This document shows positions 1-3,765 of a stretch of DNA of 5,670 nucleotides, piece by piece (the stretch's first letter is position 1; each line of letters starts with the position of its first letter). The stretch is from contig JAITEA010000130.1 of assembly GCA_031282285.1 (NCBI GenBank), forward strand, positions 1 through 5,670, given 5' to 3'. The notes below the pieces were generated by a model, which was not told the origin of the DNA, made no database searches, and was given only the letters and a program-made list of their open reading frames with translations. The position numbers were made by a program, and so were the translations under genes. Source of the stretch: Helicobacteraceae bacterium (GTDB lineage Bacteria; Campylobacterota; Campylobacteria; Campylobacterales; SZUA-545).

Positions 1-33
1 GTAGTTCGCGCCCTCCACAGGAGCATCTTTGTC

Positions 34-101
34 ATTCCCGCGACGAAGCGATAGCTTGCGAAGCAAGCGCCCCGAAGGGTATCGCGTAGGAAGGCGGGAA
101 T
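34..101. repeat. Branched palindromic intergenic repeat
   Basis: The ends are a perfect 8-bp inverted repeat, ATTCCCGC (34-41) and GCGGGAAT (94-101). Inside it is a second stem, GCGATA (48-53) with TATCGC (80-85). That stem encloses two adjacent hairpins: GCTTGC-GAA-GCAAGC (54-68) and CCC-GAA-GGG (71-79). Together they make a three-way junction in which about two thirds of the 68 nt are paired, and both arms close with a GAA loop. The outer ATTCCC/GGGAAT arms preceded by GTC resemble small dispersed palindromes in other proteobacteria, such as the neisserial dRS3 type. That is resemblance only; copy number elsewhere in this genome cannot be seen. The structure could act as DNA or RNA in either orientation. 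Confidence 0.7.
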
Positions 102-119
102 CCAAAAGAAGGATTGCAA

Positions 120-181
120 CCCCCCCCTTATCGGGGGGCGAAGCGGAGCGTAAGCTACGCTCGCATGGAGGAGAAGGCGCT
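120..181. repeat. GC-rich hairpin repeat, copy 1
   Basis: This is the first of two direct copies (the other is at 255-315). It starts with a C8 run, then the loop TTATC (128-132) and G6 (133-138), forming a 6-bp C/G stem. Next comes the shared block CGAAGCGG (139-146), a perfect 7-bp hairpin GAGCGTA-AGC-TACGCTC (146-162), and the shared block ACGCTCGCATGGAGG (157-171). Similarity fades through GAGAAGGCGCT. The sequence just before it (GGATTGCAA) also weakly matches the sequence before copy 2. No coding sense is apparent; the reading frame that crosses it has arginine/glycine/serine-biased composition and no recognisable motif. Confidence 0.65.
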
Positions 182-232
182 GAGCGGACGCTCGCGGCGG
201 ATATGAATGTTTGCTTTCCTTCGCAGCGAAGC

Positions 233-242
233 GGGGGGGGGG
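233..242. repeat. Homopolymeric G10 tract
   Basis: Ten consecutive G residues follow a short hairpin, CTTCG-CAG-CGAAG (219-231), and lead into GGGAAT. In Campylobacter and Helicobacter, G or C runs of this length are the usual substrate for slipped-strand mispairing and phase variation. Here the run is not inside any gene I can support, so any length change would affect a non-coding structure or transcript rather than a reading frame. It sits within the A-like part of the composite repeat region. Confidence 0.75.
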
Positions 243-250
243 AATAACGC

Positions 251-270
251 AAAACCCCCCTTATCGGGGG
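251..270 (-). terminator. Possible intrinsic terminator for the amiA-end of the operon
   Basis: Read on the minus strand, this is CCCCC-GATAA-GGGGG followed by GTTTT and then GCGTTATT, a strong GC stem with a short T run. It lies about 155 nt beyond the amidase stop codon, and no better stem plus T-run is visible between 270 and 423. The T-run is short and interrupted, so termination may be weak. The hairpin is also part of the repeat unit and may be there for that reason. Copy 1 (120-138) lacks a comparable T-run. Confidence 0.35.
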
Positions 271-315
271 ACGAAGCGGCGCGGAACGCGACGCTCGCAG
301 GGAGGCGAAAGCGTG
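255..315. repeat. GC-rich hairpin repeat, copy 2
   Basis: This is the second copy of the unit at 120-181, offset by about 133 nt. It has C6, the loop TTATC (261-265), G5 (266-270), then ACGAAGCGG, a central hairpin CGCG-GAA-CGCG (280-290), and ACGCTCGCAGGGAGG (291-305), followed by GCGAAAGCGT, which resembles the GAGAAGGCGCT of copy 1. The flanking blocks are nearly identical between copies, but the central hairpin has a different sequence and still folds. This points to conservation of structure rather than sequence. Confidence 0.65.
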
Positions 316-326
316 ATTGAAGGTCA

Positions 327-334
327 ATTATAGT
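327..334. promoter_or_regulatory. -10-like element readable on both strands
   Basis: ATTATA at 327-332 reads TATAAT on the minus strand, a perfect sigma-70 -10 hexamer. TATAGT at 329-334 reads as a near-consensus -10 on the plus strand. Neither has a good -35 at 16-18 bp. Campylobacter sigma-70 promoters often lack a defined -35, so this is not disqualifying. A minus-strand transcript would run through the structured repeats; a plus-strand one would run towards the small ORF at 368-427. The AT-rich patch stands out against GC-rich surroundings, but a 6-bp match is weak evidence. Confidence 0.2.
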
Positions 335-367
335 TCAATGGTTTTCAAATAGGGGAGAGCGGTTGCG

Positions 368-427
368 GTGAGTTATATGGCGGCGCGTTATTTGGATATT
401 GCGCAAATTAGTCAAGCGGAGCTTTAG
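368..427 (+). CDS. Speculative 19-codon ORF or gene-tail remnant
   Basis: A GTG (368) follows an SD-like AGGGGAG (351-357) at 10-nt spacing and opens a 19-codon frame ending in TAG at 425-427. The product ends YLDIAQISQAEL, a composition that looks protein-like rather than like GC-rich noise. Its end overlaps, convergently, the stop codon of the amidase gene by 3 nt. An internal ATG (377) is also in frame. I recognise no family. It may be chance, a leader-sized peptide, or the degraded 3' end of a lost gene. The frame is closed just upstream by TAG at 350-352. Confidence 0.12.
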   Translation: MSYMAARYLDIAQISQAEL

Positions 428-1494
428 GGGTGGAGGTTGTTGATAAAGTAGCTTTCGACGCCAAGCGCGATCCCTTCGGCGAGCGCTCGCTGGTAGGCTG
501 GGTCTAAAAGCCGTTTGATCTCCTCTTTATTGGTTACATAGCCGATCTCGACCAGCACGGAAGGCATCTGCGCGCCCGTTAATACCCAAAACGGTCCTTC
601 TCGCACGCCGCCGTCCACCGTTTTTGCGTACTTTTGCCTTGCGTAAAACAACAGCGATCGCTGAATATCGATCGCGAGCTTATTGGAGCTTACCACCATC
701 TCGCGGTTTAAGAAGTTCAAAAACGCCTCTTTGGAATATTTCTCCATATTATCGACGACGACCGAGTTTTCCAAAGCCGCCACCTCTTTAGCGCGATCGC
801 TCTTGGCAGGCGATAAAAAGTAAGTCTCGATACCCTCTAGTTTGCTTGGCGGCGGGCAGGCGTTGGCGTGGATTGAGACGAAGATATCGGCTTTGATCTT
901 GTTTGCCAAACTTGTGCGGCTTTGCAGCGCCACATATTTATCGTTTTCGCGCGTCATCGCCACCTCGAAGCCGCGATCGCGCAGGATTTTAGCCGTCAAT
1001 ATCGCCACCTTCAACACGATCTCTTTTTCCTGCTGCTTATTTACGCCGATCGCGCCCGCGTCGCGCCCGCCGTGCCCCGCGTCGATGGTTACTACCGGCT
1101 TGTATCCGCCAAACAGCTCTATTTTTTTCGTCGCGAATTCGATCGTCAGAACATTTGCCGCGATCGAGATCGCGATGTCAAACTTATCCTCGCGCGATAA
1201 AACGATCCGCGCTATTTTCGCGTTGAACTGCGCGATTTTCACGGCGACGGAACCGCTTTTGCTGTCGATAAAAGGTTTGTCGGCATATACGGCTTTGATA
1301 TCCACGACGCGCCTGTAGGGATCGTTTTGCGTCGGGTTGATGATAAAGTCGTTGATATCGCTCGCGTTCAGCGCGCTTTCAAACTCGACGACTAGTTTAT
1401 TGGGTTCAAGCTGGTAGCGCGTAATCTTTTGCGCGTTTAACTGGGCGGCAAACAACGCCAAGAAGCCAATCGCAAACTTAGCTATCTTCCCCAT
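424..1494 (-). CDS. amiA: N-acetylmuramoyl-L-alanine amidase (Amidase_3, AMIN domain)
   Basis: This is a zinc hydrolase that cleaves the amide bond between N-acetylmuramic acid and the stem peptide, acting in the periplasm on septal peptidoglycan. In Helicobacter and Campylobacter the AmiA homologue is needed for daughter-cell separation. The 356-residue product has a lysine-bearing N-terminus, a hydrophobic stretch (7-19) and a likely signal-peptidase site after LNA (residue 21). Residues about 25-120 fit the AMIN localisation domain, and 133-352 the Amidase_3 catalytic domain. Visible catalytic residues are H141 (DAGHGG), E156 (EKEIVL), H209 (SIHAN) and E317 (VEIGYVTN). The helical stretch at about 233-275 lies where related amidases carry an autoinhibitory helix released by an activator; that role is inferred. 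The ATG lies inside the upstream gene (17-nt overlap) and has no clear Shine-Dalgarno, so translation is probably coupled. It is the last gene of the operon. Confidence 0.93.
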   Translation of the reverse strand: MGKIAKFAIGFLALFAAQLNAQKITRYQLEPNKLVVEFESALNASDINDFIINPTQNDPYRRVVDIKAVYADKPFIDSKSGSVAVKIAQFNAKIARIVLSREDKFDIAISIAANVLTIEFATKKIELFGGYKPVVTIDAGHGGRDAGAIGVNKQQEKEIVLKVAILTAKILRDRGFEVAMTRENDKYVALQSRTSLANKIKADIFVSIHANACPPPSKLEGIETYFLSPAKSDRAKEVAALENSVVVDNMEKYSKEAFLNFLNREMVVSSNKLAIDIQRSLLFYARQKYAKTVDGGVREGPFWVLTGAQMPSVLVEIGYVTNKEEIKRLLDPAYQRALAEGIALGVESYFINNLHP

Positions 1495-2578
1495 AAACCA
1501 GCTTTTTTATCAGATCATTGACGCTTATCAGTCTATCGATCCGATAGCCGTTGCTCCCCGTGAAAAAAAGCCCCGTTTCCAAATTGCCCTCCGCCGCGTC
1601 GCTCAGCCTGTCGGCGATACAGTAGCCGACCGCTCTGGCTTCCACGCCGCGTTTGCACGGCGTTACGCAGTTGCTCACGCAGCGGATAGAGGGACCTTGG
1701 CGCTTATCAACCAGATTGATAAGGTTGGTGCGAATGCCGCGCGCGGGGTAGCCTACGGGCGAATGCAGCAACTCTATATCGCTCTCTTTGCACGCGATCA
1801 ACAGCTCCTTGAAGGTTTGCGGCGCGTCGCACTCGTGCGTGGCGATAAAGCGCGTGCCTATCTGCGCGCCGCTCGCGCCAAGCTCCATAAACTTGACTAT
1901 ATCATCGTGCGTCCATATCCCGCCAGCGGCAAAAACGGGGATATTATCAGCGATGGCTTTCGCCTCGGCGACTACGGGTTTTATAAGATTTTCAAGTTGA
2001 TAATCGGGGTCTAAACACTGCTCGTAGGTGAAGCCCTGATGCCCGCCGCTAAGCGGACCTTCCAGCACTACCGCGTCGGGGATTCGTTTGTAGCGCTGCT
2101 CCCAGCGCTTGGCGATAAGCCTCAAAGCCTTCGCGCTGGAGACGATCGGGACAAGCGCGATATCTGGAAAATCGGCGGCGTATTCGGGCATATTCATAGG
2201 CAGCCCCGCGCCGGTAATGATAATATCCGCGCCCGCTTCGCAGCAATCTCTGAAAACGCGCGCATAGTCGTTGATCGCGTGCAAAACATTCGCGCCAAGC
2301 GGCGCGTTACCGCAGATTTTGCGCGCGTCTTTGAATATCTGAAAGGTCGCTTCGCGGTTGTAGAACTGCTCGGTATTGTCGGGGCGACCAAACTGCTGTT
2401 TGCTCACGAAGGCGCGGTGGTGATAGTAGCCCGTGCCAATCGCGCTGACGACGCCAAGCGCGCCCGCCAGACTTACCGTACCCGCTAGTTGCGACCAGCT
2501 AATCCCTACTCCCATACCCCCCTGAATGATTGGGTATTTGAGCGTGTGGCGACCGATCTTGATCTCTTTGAACTGCAA
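1478..2578 (-). CDS. Nitronate monooxygenase-family FMN flavoprotein
   Basis: A 366-residue TIM-barrel flavoprotein of the 2-nitropropane dioxygenase/nitronate monooxygenase family, which also includes the enoyl-ACP reductase FabK. Family members bind FMN and many oxidise alkyl nitronates using oxygen; the physiological substrate here is unknown. Visible motifs are PIIQGGMGVGIS (16-27), EGPLSGGHQG (173-182, with H180 at the position of the catalytic histidine), VFAAGGI (215-221) and GAQIGTRFIATHE (237-249), the last two consistent with FMN phosphate binding. The C-terminal part carries C300, C304, C308 and C320, then a GLFFTGSNGYRIDRL stretch typical of the longer bacterial members. The start is TTG: it abuts the tyrS stop, and the next in-frame ATG (M22) would cut into the first FMN motif. 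A homologue occupies this place beside tyrS in Helicobacter. FabK activity is possible but less likely given the histidine motif and the C-terminal extension. Confidence 0.88.
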   Translation of the reverse strand: MQFKEIKIGRHTLKYPIIQGGMGVGISWSQLAGTVSLAGALGVVSAIGTGYYHHRAFVSKQQFGRPDNTEQFYNREATFQIFKDARKICGNAPLGANVLHAINDYARVFRDCCEAGADIIITGAGLPMNMPEYAADFPDIALVPIVSSAKALRLIAKRWEQRYKRIPDAVVLEGPLSGGHQGFTYEQCLDPDYQLENLIKPVVAEAKAIADNIPVFAAGGIWTHDDIVKFMELGASGAQIGTRFIATHECDAPQTFKELLIACKESDIELLHSPVGYPARGIRTNLINLVDKRQGPSIRCVSNCVTPCKRGVEARAVGYCIADRLSDAAEGNLETGLFFTGSNGYRIDRLISVNDLIKKLVYGEDS

Positions 2579-3763
2579 TTAACCAACCTTTATTCTCGCA
2601 AATTTTCTTTTGCCAACCTGCGCGACATACTCGCCGGCGCTTAACTCGCTTTTGAAATCGACGACAATCTCTCCGTTTATTTTAACCGATTTTGATTGTA
2701 TCATGCGGCTTAGCTCGCTGGTAGAGGCTACCAGCTTCGCCTCGGCAAACGCTTTGCCAATCCAGATCGGCGCGCCGAAACTAAAGCTCGGCAGATCGCT
2801 TGGCAGATCGCCGCGCTTATGCACGCGATCGAACTCATCTCTTGCTTTTTGCGCCGCCTCAAAGCCGCAGTAGCGCGAAACCAGCTCGATCGCCAGCGTC
2901 TCCTTGATCGTTTTGGGGTGCTCGCCCTCGCGCTTTAACGCCTCGATCTCGCTCAAACTTTTGAAGCTCAACAGCTCGTACCAGCGCCACATCTGTTTGT
3001 CGGAGATACTGAGAATCTTGGCGTATTGCGTATCCGCGCTCTCGCTTACGCCGACATAGTTGCCAAGCGATTTGCTCATCTTCTGAACGCCGTCTAGCCC
3101 CTCTAAAAGCGGCATCGTCATCACCGCCTGCTCGCTTTTGCCGTAGGCTTTCTGCAACTGCCGCCCCATCAGCAGATTGAACCTCTGATCGCTGCCGCCA
3201 AGCTCCAGATCGCTGTTTAGATGAACGCTGTCGTAGCCCTGCAACAGCGGGTATAAAAACTCGCTGACGGCGATCGGCGTTTGCGATCTGTAGCGCTTTT
3301 CAAAGTCGTCGCGCTCGAGCATACGCGCCACGCTGCTCTCTCTGGCAAGCGCCACGATCCCCGCCGCGCCAAGACTATTAAGCCATTCGCCGTTGAAAAC
3401 GACGCTGGTTTTGGCGGGGTCCAACAGCTTGAAAACCTGCGCCTCGTAGGTTTTGGCGTTGTCCAGTACTTCGTTTTGCGTCAAAACCTTTCTCGTCTGA
3501 TTTTTGCCCGTCGGATCGCCGATCGTGGCGGTAAAATCGCCGATCAGAAAAAAGATCGTCGCGCCGTATTTTTGCAGCGCCGCAAGTTTGCTCAGCAACA
3601 CGGTATGCCCGTAATGCAGATCGGGCGCGGTCGGATCAAAACCCGCCTTTACCCGCCAGCCTTTGCCGTTTTCAAACCACTCGGTCAGGCATTTAACGAT
3701 TTTAGCCTCGTCGATTAGCTCCAAAGAGCCGCGTTTAATCTCCGCCAACGCTTCCGATACCAT
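2579..3763 (-). CDS. tyrS: Tyrosyl-tRNA synthetase
   Basis: Class I aminoacyl-tRNA synthetase that activates tyrosine with ATP and charges tRNA-Tyr in the cytoplasm. Numbering here begins at the upstream GTG (3769), giving 396 residues; from the preferred ATG it is 394, matching the family's roughly 400. The HIGH-class signature is HYGH (52-55) after KAGFDPTAPDL, with IGDPTGKN (83-90), GSDQRFNLL (192-200) and KMSKS (230-234), so the catalytic core looks intact. Residues about 335-396 form the C-terminal S4 RNA-binding domain (SELSRMIQSKSVKINGEIV). I chose ATG at 3761-3763 because minus-strand GGGG (complement of 3769-3772) is a Shine-Dalgarno at 5 nt, and because the resulting MVSEALAEIKRG start fits epsilonproteobacterial TyrRS. 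The alternative GTG at 3767-3769 would give a 4-nt GTGA overlap with spoT. The gene lies between spoT and the flavoprotein gene with essentially no intergenic DNA. Confidence 0.95.
   Translation of the reverse strand: MVSEALAEIKRGSLELIDEAKIVKCLTEWFENGKGWRVKAGFDPTAPDLHYGHTVLLSKLAALQKYGATIFFLIGDFTATIGDPTGKNQTRKVLTQNEVLDNAKTYEAQVFKLLDPAKTSVVFNGEWLNSLGAAGIVALARESSVARMLERDDFEKRYRSQTPIAVSEFLYPLLQGYDSVHLNSDLELGGSDQRFNLLMGRQLQKAYGKSEQAVMTMPLLEGLDGVQKMSKSLGNYVGVSESADTQYAKILSISDKQMWRWYELLSFKSLSEIEALKREGEHPKTIKETLAIELVSRYCGFEAAQKARDEFDRVHKRGDLPSDLPSFSFGAPIWIGKAFAEAKLVASTSELSRMIQSKSVKINGEIVVDFKSELSAGEYVAQVGKRKFARIKVG
2587..2591 (-). promoter_or_regulatory. Ribosome binding site for the TTG start of the flavoprotein gene
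   Basis: The minus strand reads AAAGG, 8 nt ahead of the TTG at 2578, within the last codons of tyrS. The spacing is normal, and no ATG or GTG in this frame lies nearby. This supports TTG initiation coupled to termination of tyrS translation. Confidence 0.55.
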
Positions 3764-3765
3764 TT

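Noticed and set aside
1..35. Possible end or start of a gene at the left edge
   Set aside because: Several frames are open over about 30 nt, including a minus-strand one reading KDAPVEGANY, but the stretch is too short to choose between frames.
29..247. 72-codon plus-strand ORF across the repeat cluster
   Set aside because: It runs through palindromes and homopolymers, has an Arg/Ser/Gly-biased composition with no recognisable motif, and no Shine-Dalgarno. It is best explained by GC-rich repeat DNA without stops.
34..315. CRISPR array or tRNA/rRNA gene in the structured region
   Set aside because: The repeats are two imperfect copies with no regular unique spacers, and no tRNA arm pattern or rRNA sequence is recognisable.
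842..1318. 158-codon plus-strand ORF antisense to the amidase gene
   Set aside because: Shadow of the amidase coding frame; no motif and no supporting start signal.
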